The notes beneath the pieces are model-generated. The model was not told the DNA's origin, did not search any database, and saw only the letters and a list, made by a program, of their open reading frames with translations. 64,000 nt of DNA, from positions 20,113,120 through 20,177,119 of the forward strand of contig JAZBQD010000021.1 in assembly GCA_036583965.1 (NCBI GenBank). The letters run 5' to 3'. The position numbers were made by a program, and so were the translations under genes. Shown here piece by piece: positions 18,087 to 27,660 of this stretch; position 1 is the first letter of the stretch, and the number at the start of each line of letters is the position of its first letter. This DNA comes from Prunella strophiata. Lineage: Eukaryota > Chordata > Aves > Passeriformes > Prunellidae.

Positions 18087-21023
18087 CTGAACAGGAACAA
18101 AACCAACATCCTGAAGCACAGGGGATTGCTCCCTGCTCCTTCACCCTTCTAAGGGCTGGGATCCCCCCTCCTGCACAGCCAGCCTGGGCTGCACCCCCAA
18201 AACCAGGGGAGCCCCACAGCCTGGCACAGCTCAGAACCAGGGGAGCCCCACAGCCTGGTGACACAGCTCAGAAGCAGGGGAGCCCCACAGCCTGGTGGCA
18301 CAGCTCAGAAGCAGGGGAGCCCCACAGCCTGGCACAGCTCAGAAGCAGGGGAGCCCCACAGCCTGGCACCAAGGGGAGCCCCACAGCCTGGTGACACAGC
18401 TCAGAAGCAGGGGAGCCCCACAGCCTGGCACAGCTCAGAAGCAGGGGAGCCCCACAGCCTGGCACAGCTCTGGGACTGGATTGCCCACCCAGCACTCCCC
18501 AAATTCCTGCAGGGACAGGGTGACAACTCCAACTTTCCAGCCGTTCCTTCCTGCCAGAGCCCTCCTCCATCCCCCCAGCCATGCCAGAGACAGGGGAGCA
18601 GGGAAGCCCCTCCTGCTGCACACCTGAGGACCCTCCCTCAGGCAGAGACTCACCTGTAGATCCTCCCTCTCACCCTGGGCTGCTGGCCATAGTAGCCCCC
18701 CCAGCGGCCCAGCCCTCCCCGGGCGTGGAAGCAGCCCCGGTAGCCCCCGCGGTCGGTGCTGCTGATGCCAGGCATGTTGGTCCTCTTGGGCAGCACCTGG
18801 AGGGTGGGGAGGGGCTGCTGGAGCTGGGATTTGGCCCAGCCCCAGGCAGCCAGGGCTGGGGATGTGGGGAGCAGCCCCCCAGGGCCTCCCCCAGCTCTCA
18901 CCTTGATGACACGGCCCCTGAAGACGCTCTCGTCCAGCTCCACCGCAGCCTTCACAGAGCTCTGCTCCTCGAACTCGATGTAGGCATAGCTGTGGGGCAA
19001 CGTGTGAGCAGAGCCCCAGGGACAGCCCAGGGACAGCCCAGGGACAGCCCAGGGACAGCCCAGGGACAGCCCAGGGACAGCCCAGGGACAGCCCAGGGAC
19101 AGCCCAGGGACAGCCCAGGGACAGCCCAGGGACAGCCCAGCCCTCCCTGCACACTGCACTGACCCTTTGGGGTGGCCCGAGAACTTGTCACAGAGGATGG
19201 TGACGCGGTTGATCTGCCCACAGCTGTTGAAGTGAGACTCCAGCTCTTCTGCTGTGCCCCCGTAATCCACCTGCAAGGACAGCCCCAGCCCTCAACTCGT
19301 GGCTGTGGCATCTGATGCCCTGGGGTTCAGCTTTTATATTTTTCAGGTTCTCTTCTGCCTGGTACATAACTCTGAAACTTCCTATCAGGTGTTAGTAGGT
19401 TCTCTTCACAGGGTAGTTAGACAAAACAATCCCTTCCCAGCTGGAGAATCAAGGACAGCCTTACCCAAAAAGCACAAACAACAGTGGGCAAGCCAGGGGA
19501 CTGAGACTTCATGACCTGGAGCTGTAATTGGACAATTGAACCCAATCTACAGATGAACCAAAACTTATAAAAGTGTAAAAACTCGTGACCAGGATCCATC
19601 TTGGATTCAACCTGGGTGTAGCCCTGGCCAAGCTCTTGTGCTGCCCGAAGGTGTGTCCTTTTAAGGCCTTGCAATAAATACCTATTTTGTCCATTTAGCT
19701 CTGTCTAGTCTCTGTTCCAGAGCAGCCTCTCAAGGCAGCAGATCCACACCCCAGCAGGGGAGGCAAAGGGCCCAGCTGGCCCCACTCACACCCCCCCACC
19801 ACAGCTCAGCCCCTGCTGAGGGTCAGGGGACCCTCCCAGCTGAGTGGAGCACAAATCCAACAGACAACCTGCCCTGTTTTGAAGGAACAAGCAACACCAC
19901 ACAACCCACAGCTTCCAGGGGGCTTTTTGGGGAGCTGACACCTGCAACAGATGAGCTGCAAGTGGCAGATAATGAGCCCCATTCCCAGGCTGGGCAGAGG
20001 AGAAACACCTGGGATGGGAACAGCCAGGCTTTGGTGGGGGGCAGGTGGTCCCCATGCCAGAGATTTGGGACACACACCCAGCTGGGCACTGAGCAGTGGG
20101 AGGGGCTCCCACTTACATTGCCCACGTAGATGGAACGCTGGTCAGCCTCCATCTTCTCCTTGGTTGTCAGTGGGAAGAGAGCTGTGGAGAGGAGGGATTT
20201 GTCATGGACAGAGGGACATCTGTCTGTCCACAGCACAGCCACCCCTGAGCTGACACACTGCAAAGCTCCTCAGATGCCTCTCACATCCAGGTGTATCCAA
20301 ATCCTCACACTGCCTCCTCCTCCTCCCCTTTGCCCCTGTTCTTTTCACAGTGGCTCCTCTACTTGGGCTGTTGGTACTAAACTGAATTACTTGATTTAAT
20401 TAAATGCAATCACATTAATTTACTACATCTGGGCCCACACAGGTAGGAGGTTAGAGCTGATAGAATGTGCATCAGCACCACACCAGGCCTGGAACTTCCC
20501 TCACCCACCTTGTGTGTCCAGTCCCAGGTGCCCAGAGAGGCAGAACCAAACTCTGGCTCCAACTGTCACCCTGTGCCCAGAGGTGTCCCTGGGGAGGGAC
20601 AGCAGCACCCAGGGACAGCCCATACCTGCTTCTGAGCTTATGAACAGGTGGTTCTCAGCTTCCAGCTGTAACTCCTTCAGCCTCTCATCCGCCTTCTCAA
20701 TTTCCCGCAGTTTGGCTTTGATGGCCTCCAGCTCCTGAATCCCAAACCGAGAATTGCACGAGCAGCACTCAGAACAGGGTGTAAAAAAAGCTTCCCACTT
20801 CCTTTGGGCACCAGGGAAAACTGGTTCCCCATCCAGGCAGGCACTCACCGGGTCCTGAACATCCTGCTCGTCTGTGCTGCTCCCCTCCTGGGGGCTCTGG
20901 TCCGAGCCCTCCTCCGCTGCCTTGCACACGGCTGCCACCTCTGTCACGTCCCAGGGCGCTGCCTCCGCTTGCAGGGACGGCGGGTCCTGCCACCAGATCT
21001 CTGAAGTGTCCAGGAAGAGAGGA
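18047..21023 (-). CDS. PABPN1L: PABPN1L, embryonic/nuclear poly(A)-binding protein 2-like (5' end not identified)
   Basis: Poly(A)-binding protein of the PABPN1/ePABP2 family, known from oocytes and early embryos. Seven exons (20849-21023, 20626-20734, 20117-20181, 19164-19270, 18902-18989, 18654-18796, 18047-18086) join in phase to 241 residues. Order: an acidic N-terminal region; a coiled coil, [20 protein letters not shown]; the [15 protein letters not shown] entry to the single RRM (RNP2 IYVGNV); RNP1 KGYAYIEF split over an exon junction; then [25 protein letters not shown], and an Arg/Gly-rich tail ending WYFPY, as in PABPN1 (WYSPY). The first exon listed opens at an AG acceptor in phase 2 and has no in-frame ATG, so at least one upstream exon is missing. 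Introns contain two minisatellites and an LTR. Confidence 0.93.
18205..18475 (-). repeat. 34-38 bp minisatellite in the last PABPN1L intron
   Basis: About eight copies of a unit containing GGGGAGCCCCACAGCCTGG followed by CACAGCTCAGAAGCAG. Length variants differ by insertion of TGA or TGG before CACAGCTC. Confidence 0.93.
18654..18796 (-). CDS. PABPN1L: PABPN1L Arg/Gly-rich exon
   Basis: [20 protein letters not shown], then a Gly/Arg/Tyr-rich tail to RVRGRIYR. 143 bp; donor GTGAGT. Confidence 0.93.
18902..18989 (-). CDS. PABPN1L: PABPN1L RRM exon with RNP1 end
   Basis: [20 protein letters not shown], then SVFRGRVIK. It completes RNP1 and the last strand of the RRM. 88 bp; donor GTGAGA. Confidence 0.94.
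19013..19142 (-). repeat. 11-bp minisatellite in a PABPN1L intron
   Basis: Perfect units GGGACAGCCCA, about 11-12 copies. They make up most of the 174-base intron between the two RRM exons. Confidence 0.95.
19164..19270 (-). CDS. PABPN1L: PABPN1L RRM exon
   Basis: [20 protein letters not shown], then [16 protein letters not shown]. 107 bp. Donor GTCAGT differs from GTRAGT at the third base. Confidence 0.94.
19313..19740 (+). mobile_element. Putative solo LTR of an endogenous retrovirus
   Basis: A 428-base segment opposite in strand to its host gene PABPN1L. The ends are imperfect inverted repeats, TGATGCC and GGCAGCA. Inside are a TATAAAAG box (19566-19573) and, about 105 bases later, AATAAA (19673-19678) with a GT/T-rich downstream tract: the U3-R-U5 layout of an LTR. 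No clear target-site duplication and no internal retroviral genes. The exact ends are uncertain. Confidence 0.6.
20117..20181 (-). CDS. PABPN1L: PABPN1L exon with RNP2
   Basis: [20 protein letters not shown], then GN. It contains the start of the RRM. 65 bp; donor GTAAGT. Confidence 0.94.
20626..20734 (-). CDS. PABPN1L: PABPN1L coiled-coil exon
   Basis: [20 protein letters not shown], then [16 protein letters not shown] plus one base: the alpha-helical segment typical of PABPN1. 109 bp; donor GTATGG. Confidence 0.93.
20849..21023 (-). CDS. PABPN1L: PABPN1L first recognised coding exon
   Basis: Encodes [20 protein letters not shown], then the acidic stretch to TDEQDVQDP. Acceptor CCCGCCCAG, donor GTGAGT. 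Reading upstream in this frame meets a stop (21143-21145) before any ATG, so the start is in another exon. Confidence 0.8.
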
Positions 21024-21508
21024 CTGGGCGGGACAAGGGGCAGAAGGGCATTGAACCAACAGCCATTTAACGTATCGGCCAAAGCACAGCCTCCGCCAGG
21101 CAAAGGCTCGCAGGGCGTTTCCAGCAGAAGGATGAAGAGGTGACATTAATGCAGCTGGTTCTCTGTGCAGCAAAGCCTCGGAACCGCAAAGTGCAGCCAA
21201 AAGGGCTCCAGTTCATACCGAGTCGGGGCGGGGGGGGGGTTGCAGGGGGGACAAGGAATCAGCTGCCCCAAAGCGTAAAAACCCCCCAGCGGCACACGGC
21301 CGGCGGGTAGGGAACGGAAAGAGCGGGCAGGGCACGGCCACCGGCAGAGCTGCACAGAGGGACCAGCCGGGAGCCGGGAAGAGCCGCACCCTCCCCACCC
21401 CGGAGGGGCTCACGGAGGGACACGCCCTCCCACCCAGGAGAACGAGCTCGCCCACCGGGGAGCGGCAAGAAGCCGCGGCACCGTGTCCGGTCGGTGCCAG
21501 CCGTGCCC
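21024..21508 (-). other. Upstream region / unassigned 5' part of PABPN1L
   Basis: GC-rich. A possible minus-strand donor (GTATGA) ends an open stretch at 21219, which could belong to an earlier PABPN1L exon, but I recognise no protein family in it. Confidence 0.35.
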
Positions 21509-22600
21509 GGTGGGTGGCCAGCCGTGCCCAGCCGTGCCCGGTGGGTGGCCAGCCGTGCCCAGCCGTGCCCGGTGGGTGGCCAGCCGTGCCCAGCCGTGCC
21601 CGGTGGGTGGCCAGCCGTGCCCAGCCGTGCCCGGTGGGTGGCCAGCCGTGCCCAGCCGTGCCCGGTGGGTGGCCAGCCGTGCCCAGCCGTGCCCGGTGGG
21701 TGGCCAGCCGTGCCCAGCCGTGCCCGGTGGGTGGCCAGCCGTGCCCAGCCGTGCCCGGTGGGTGGCCAGCCGTGCCCAGCCGTGCCCGGTGGGTGGCCAG
21801 CCGTGCCCAGCCGTGCCCGGTGGGTGGCCAGCCGTGCCCAGCCGTGCCCGGTGGGTGGCCAGCCGTGCCCAGCCGTGCCCGGTGGGTGGCCAGCCGTGCC
21901 CAGCCGTGCCCGGTGGGTGGCCAGCCGTGCCCAGCCGTGCCCGGTGGGTGGCCAGCCGTGCCCAGCCGTGCCCGGTGGGTGGCCAGCCGTGCCCAGCCGT
22001 GCCCGGTGGGTGGCCAGCCGTGCCCAGCCGTGCCCGGTGGGTGGCCAGCCGTGCCCAGCCGTGCCCGGTGGGTGGCCAGCCGTGCCCAGCCGTGCCCGGT
22101 GGGTGGCCAGCCGTGCCCAGCCGTGCCCGGTGGGTGGCCAGCCGTGCCCAGCCGTGCCCGGTGGGTGGCCAGCCGTGCCCAGCCGTGCCCGGTGGGTGGC
22201 CAGCCGTGCCCAGCCGTGCCCGGTGGGTGGCCAGCCGTGCCCAGCCGTGCCCGGTGGGTGGCCAGCCGTGCCCAGCCGTGCCCGGTGGGTGGCCAGCCGT
22301 GCCCAGCCGTGCCCGGTGGGTGGCCAGCCGTGCCCAGCCGTGCCCGGTGGGTGGCCAGCCGTGCCCAGCCGTGCCCGGTGGGTGGCCAGCCGTGCCCAGC
22401 CGTGCCCGGTGGGTGGCCAGCCGTGCCCAGCCGTGCCCGGTGGGTGGCCAGCCGTGCCCAGCCGTGCCCGGTGGGTGGCCAGCCGTGCCCAGCCGTGCCC
22501 GGTGGGTGGCCAGCCGTGCCCAGCCGTGCCCGGTGGGTGGCCAGCCGTGCCCAGCCGTGCCCGGTGGGTGGCCAGCCGTGCCCAGCCGTGCCCGGTGGGT
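21509..22600. repeat. 31-bp minisatellite, 35 identical copies
   Basis: Each unit starts GGTGGGTGGCCAGCCGTGCC and contains the 10-mer CAGCCGTGCC twice. The first unit begins at 21509 and the last partial at 22594, exactly 35 periods, with no variant seen. As 31 is not a multiple of three and the unit has no stop, all three plus frames and the minus frames stay open for 370-590 codons. Confidence 0.97.
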
Positions 22601-22990
22601 GTCCGGTCGTCGCCAGGTGCCCCTGAGCCCCCCACGGCACCTGGCCCGGCCCCCGAACATGCTGCGCGCGGCCCGCGCGAGCGGCGACCACGTGCGGCTC
22701 TCCCGCCACCACGAGCGGGGCTCGCGCCCGCGCGCCACTTTTCACACATCACCGCCAATCAGGGCGGGGCGCGCGCCGAGGCCCCGCCCCCCGCCGGAGG
22801 GAGGGTTGGGGGGGGGAGCGGCGGAGGCGGCCCCGCCCCTGGAGGGACCCCGGGCCGCGGGTTCGAGACCCGGCAGCGCCGCTCGGCTCGGGCTGACCGG
22901 CGGGGCAGCGCCCCCTCCGCCCCTCCCAGCGCTGGGGCGGGGGCTGCGGCCAGCTGGGGGCACCCCGAGGGTGGGGCTGCAGCAACAGGT
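22601..22990. promoter_or_regulatory. CpG-island-like segment between PABPN1L and CBFA2T3
   Basis: Very CpG-dense, with a CCAAT box (GCCAATCAGG at about 22754) and GC boxes. It could be the PABPN1L promoter on the minus strand or a promoter of an unseen transcript. No transcript structure can be shown. Confidence 0.4.
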
Positions 22991-23231
22991 GGGGCACATC
23001 GCTTTGAGTGGCCTGGGGACGCACCTGAGTTACCCCGCCGTGGACACCCCTCCTGTGCGGTGAGCGGCCCCAGGGCTGTAATGAACCCCTCGATGAGCCA
23101 GGAGTGCGGGCACAGAGTGCAAAGCACTGCCAGGAGTGGGGGCACAGAGTGCAAAGCACTGCCAGGAGTCGGGGACGAGGGCACCCAGCACAAGCCCAGG
23201 CTACGGAGCCTCTGGTTGATATTAAATTGTC

Positions 23232-23237
23232 TTTATT
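23232..23237 (-). terminator. CBFA2T3: Distal CBFA2T3 polyadenylation signal (candidate)
   Basis: AATAAA on the minus strand within TGTAATAAAGACA. Alternatives are at 26514-26519 and 27088-27093. Confidence 0.55.
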
Positions 23238-23724
23238 ACACAGATACAGAGTTAAGAACAGACATAACCTGAATCATAAAGTTTACATCTTTCACAGGTC
23301 AAACATACAGTACACTTAGAGAAAGCGGGGAACAGCAAAGGGGGGACAGCATGCCGAAGGAAAGTCCTACCACGTCATCTCTCTGGGCTGGCCCCGCTCC
23401 CCACGCCTGGCCCTGGCGGGGGGCTCTGGTTTCCAGCCCCTCAGGGCCCCCCGTGCCCCGGTGTCCCCGTCCCGGGGCTGGCAGGGCGACACGGGCAGGG
23501 CTCAGCCCCGCACGGGACCGGGGAAGCGCTGCTGCCGCAGCCGGCAGGGAGGGGGACACTGGCACCACCTCCCTGCCGGGGCCGTGGCGCTCGGTGACAC
23601 CGGAGGAGCCCCCAGGGCTGCCACCGCAGGGGGGACACCCCATCACAGTGCCTGGGACCTGGGAACGCAGTGGCATCTTGTCCCCAGCCTCAGACCCACT
23701 GGGATCCAGAGGGGGACCCCGGAG

Positions 23725-23762
23725 GAGGAGGAGGAGGAGGAAGAGGAGGAGGAGGAGGAGGA
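23725..23762 (+). repeat. GGA trinucleotide run
   Basis: Pure GGA/GAA purine run on the plus strand, about 38 bp; homopurine, able to form triplex. Confidence 0.85.
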
Positions 23763-24500
23763 AATGCTGCAGGGGGAGTTCGGGGGGCTCTGGCAGCGAT
23801 GGAGCAAAAGCCAGGCAGGTGTGGCACCCCCGCTCCAGCCTCGCCGGGACGTGGCACTTTGGTTTCAGCTGGGATTTTGGGTTGGGGACGTGAGGGAGGG
23901 GCTGGAGAGGGGACCCCGGTGCCGTGGGTGGCACCAGAGCGCCACGTCCCTCCTGCCACCACACCAGCACCCAGCGCTCTGCCTCGCCACGGGCACCCGG
24001 GACACGCTGTCCCCGTGTCCCCAACGCCGTCGCCTTGCCCCAGCCGTGCCGGGAGCAGAAAACCCGGGAGCTGCGAGCAGCCACGGGGACCTGATGTGAC
24101 ACGCGTGTCCCACAGCCAGGCTGTGCCAGCGCCGCGCTGCTCACCCGCTGCCATCCCCAAGGTGCCACCAAAGGGGCACACACGTGGCACACGTCCCCTG
24201 CCCCCCAACACCCCCATTGCGGAGCAAAGCCCTCGGGAAGCGCCCACAGCATCACCGCAGCCCCGCGGCCGCTCCGTCCTCCCCGCAGCACAATTTTTGT
24301 TTTTTTGGGAAATCTCACATTTAAAGCTGTCGTTCTGGTTTGGCCGCCCGTCACCGCCGTCCCCTTCCTCCCCTCCCTCGGCTTTTGGTTTCAATGCAAG
24401 GTTCTGTAGGGAAGTTTTATTCTTAATTAAAATTTAAAAATTTTTAAAAATCATAATAATTAAAAAAAAAAAAAAAAGCAAACCAGCAGGGAGCGGAGTG

Positions 24501-25750
24501 GACAGGCGGGGACAGGCGGGGACAGGCGGGGACAGGCGGGGACAGGCGGGGACAGGCGGGGACAGGCGGGGACAGGCGGGGACAGGCGGGGACAGGCGGG
24601 GACAGGCGGGGACAGGCGGGGACAGGCGGGGACAGGCGGGGACAGGCGGGGACAGGCGGGGACAGGCGGGGACAGGCGGGGACAGGCGGGGACAGGCGGG
24701 GACAGGCGGGGACAGGCGGGGACAGGCGGGGACAGGCGGGGACAGGCGGGGACAGGCGGGGACAGGCGGGGACAGGCGGGGACAGGCGGGGACAGGCGGG
24801 GACAGGCGGGGACAGGCGGGGACAGGCGGGGACAGGCGGGGACAGGCGGGGACAGGCGGGGACAGGCGGGGACAGGCGGGGACAGGCGGGGACAGGCGGG
24901 GACAGGCGGGGACAGGCGGGGACAGGCGGGGACAGGCGGGGACAGGCGGGGACAGGCGGGGACAGGCGGGGACAGGCGGGGACAGGCGGGGACAGGCGGG
25001 GACAGGCGGGGACAGGCGGGGACAGGCGGGGACAGGCGGGGACAGGCGGGGACAGGCGGGGACAGGCGGGGACAGGCGGGGACAGGCGGGGACAGGCGGG
25101 GACAGGCGGGGACAGGCGGGGACAGGCGGGGACAGGCGGGGACAGGCGGGGACAGGCGGGGACAGGCGGGGACAGGCGGGGACAGGCGGGGACAGGCGGG
25201 GACAGGCGGGGACAGGCGGGGACAGGCGGGGACAGGCGGGGACAGGCGGGGACAGGCGGGGACAGGCGGGGACAGGCGGGGACAGGCGGGGACAGGCGGG
25301 GACAGGCGGGGACAGGCGGGGACAGGCGGGGACAGGCGGGGACAGGCGGGGACAGGCGGGGACAGGCGGGGACAGGCGGGGACAGGCGGGGACAGGCGGG
25401 GACAGGCGGGGACAGGCGGGGACAGGCGGGGACAGGCGGGGACAGGCGGGGACAGGCGGGGACAGGCGGGGACAGGCGGGGACAGGCGGGGACAGGCGGG
25501 GACAGGCGGGGACAGGCGGGGACAGGCGGGGACAGGCGGGGACAGGCGGGGACAGGCGGGGACAGGCGGGGACAGGCGGGGACAGGCGGGGACAGGCGGG
25601 GACAGGCGGGGACAGGCGGGGACAGGCGGGGACAGGCGGGGACAGGCGGGGACAGGCGGGGACAGGCGGGGACAGGCGGGGACAGGCGGGGACAGGCGGG
25701 GACAGGCGGGGACAGGCGGGGACAGGCGGGGACAGGCGGGGACAGGCGGG
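24501..25750. repeat. 10-bp minisatellite, 125 identical copies
   Basis: The unit GACAGGCGGG is repeated without a single variant for 1250 bp. There is a GGGG run every 10 bases on the plus strand. It sits in the presumed CBFA2T3 3' UTR, next to an A-tract at 24463-24478. Confidence 0.98.
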
Positions 25751-25894
25751 GACGGGCCGGACACCCGGGCGAGCAGGGGCATCTGCAATACTCTTATATA
25801 TTACCTCTTCTCGGGAAACGTAAGAAAAATAGACAATATTACATATGTCACACCATAAATAAAGTGAACAGTCACGGGAGGGGCACCGGGCGAA

Positions 25895-26290
25895 GCTCCC
25901 AGGGTTGGGGGGGCACAGAAACCACCCAGGGGGTGCACCGAGGTCTTGGGGGGCACAGAATGGTCCCCGGGGTTGGGCCAAGACCTTGGGGTGCACAGGA
26001 CACCCCTGGGGGGATGCACCAGCACCTTGGGGTGCACAGAACCTTCCCAGGAGGATGCACCAAGGTCTTGGGGTGCAGAGAAACCTCCGGGGGGGATGCA
26101 CCCAGACCTCAGAAGAACAACCCTGGGAGGATTCAGAGAGACCTCAGGGTGCACAGACACCCCCCCACCCAGGGCCTTATGGTGCACAGAACTCATCCAA
26201 GGTGATGCACCAAGATTTTGGGGTGCACAGAACCCTCCCAGGGGATGCACCAAGGCCTTGGGGATACACAGAACCCCCAGCAGGGCCTGG
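25895..26290. repeat. Degenerate 43-45 bp tandem repeat
   Basis: About eight to nine imperfect copies with the shared core CTTGGGGTGCACAGAA and GGATGCACCAAG. Confidence 0.8.
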
Positions 26291-26706
26291 GTGCCGGTGG
26301 CACAGGGCCAGTGACATCCCCCTTGGCATGTCCCAAGCTCTGCTGTGGCCCAGCCCAGCCCTGTGACCGGCAGCACAACCCGAGCCCTTCCCTCCTCTTC
26401 CTCCCCTACGGAAAACACACAGGATGGGTTTTGCAAATGCAGAAAAACTCCAGCTCCTCTGGATGCCAGCCTCGCTCCGGCCAGCGCCACGGCTCCACGC
26501 TCCCTCCTCCCCCTTTATTTGGCAAACGTCTCTAATTGTTATCACCAGCATCAGCGTCGGTGTGATTCATTTTTGGAGCTCTGCAGACACTATTTACATT
26601 CACATTAGCACACGGCACCGCTCGCAGCTCGGACTTCCCCTATTGCACTTCCGAGGCAAGAATCCCAAACGATCCACATTGTCCTTGGCCAGGAAGGCGG
26701 CAGCGG

Positions 26707-26750
26707 TCCTTTTCTTTTCCTTTTCTTTTCCTTTTCCTTTCCTTTTCCTC
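26707..26750. repeat. CCTTTT/CTTTT pyrimidine microsatellite
   Basis: Uninterrupted pyrimidine tract of about 44 bp. Confidence 0.85.
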
Positions 26751-27660
26751 TTACAAATCCTTGCGAAACAAATCCAGCGCGGGGTGTGGGAGCAGCCTGG
26801 CAGTGAAGGGATGGGGGGTCCCCGACGGCTTCGGGGAGGGAGAAACCCAAAATCCGTCTTTTAATTTCCTTTGTTTTTTAAATTCTTTTTTTATTATTAT
26901 TCTCTTTTTTTTTTTTTTTTTTTAAATCTCCTTTTTGTTCTCCTTTTCCAGGGTGGCGGGCAGAGGTAGAGATGTGCCGGCTCCAGCTGCGGTTCTCAGC
27001 CCCATCTCCCCCTCCCACACCTTGGGGGTTGGGGTTTTAGTAAAAAAACACCTTTTTTCCTTTTTTTTTTTTTTTTTTTTTTTTTGCTTTATTTTAATAG
27101 AAATTCTTTAAAGCCCCAGGGGCACGTCCATCCATCCTTGTGGGGAGGGGAAGGAAGCGACAACAGAACGAAACGAACTTTGGCAGTGGAGAGACGTTTG
27201 GATCTTCCTTGGTTTTGGATTTCCTTTGGAGCAGAGGTGAGTCTGGTCTGTTCTTGGCTAGCTAGCAAGGTAGTTACAGGTGAGCGTCCGTCACGCGTCA
27301 TCTGGTTTTTGGATTTTTCCTTTTTTTTTTTTCCTTTTTTTTTTCTTTTTTACAATTTCTTACTTAAAGCCAAAGAGTCCGACGTTTCTTTTTTATTTTC
27401 TTTATTTTTTTACAAAAAAAAAAAAAAAAAAAAGTAAAAAGAAAAAAAAAACATGAAGAGAGAGATGAAGAAAAGAAGGTTCTTTCCTCCTCCAAGTGAG
27501 CCCCTTGGCAGTGCTGATGGGGGATGGGATCGGGCTGGTCTCTCCCCACAGCACTGCGTGGTGATGCTGGAGCCAAATCCCTCATCCAAAGAGCAAAAAA
27601 GAAAAATAAAACCAGCCAAAAAACCCAAAAAATCCCAAACCACAATCCCCAAACCGATAG

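Larger units (their letters stand above)
23215..27650 (-). other. CBFA2T3: CBFA2T3 3' UTR-like region
   Basis: No coding exon is recognisable. The AT-rich stretches at 25790-25870, 26500-26700 and 27230-27400, each in an otherwise GC-rich setting, look like conserved 3' UTR blocks. Several minus-strand AATAAA signals occur; the distal one is at 23232-23237. The region is interrupted by a 10-bp array (24501-25750), a degenerate 43-45 bp array (25895-26290), a pyrimidine tract and T/A runs. Assignment rests on position and strand. Confidence 0.55.

Noticed and set aside
19313..19740. Remnant retroviral genes near the LTR
   Set aside because: No gag, pol or env-like frame in or around it; only LTR-type signals.
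21023..21200. Extending the first recognised PABPN1L exon upstream to find a start
   Set aside because: No in-frame ATG before a stop at 21143-21145, and a good acceptor is present at 21024.
22855..22872. tRNA-like T-arm (GGGTTCGAGACCC)
   Set aside because: No acceptor, D or anticodon stems flank it; chance in a GC-rich CpG island.
23299..24354. Minus-strand frame of about 350 codons in the expected place of the last CBFA2T3 exon
   Set aside because: It has no MYND cysteines or ETO-family similarity and includes translated GGA repeats; 3' UTR-like.
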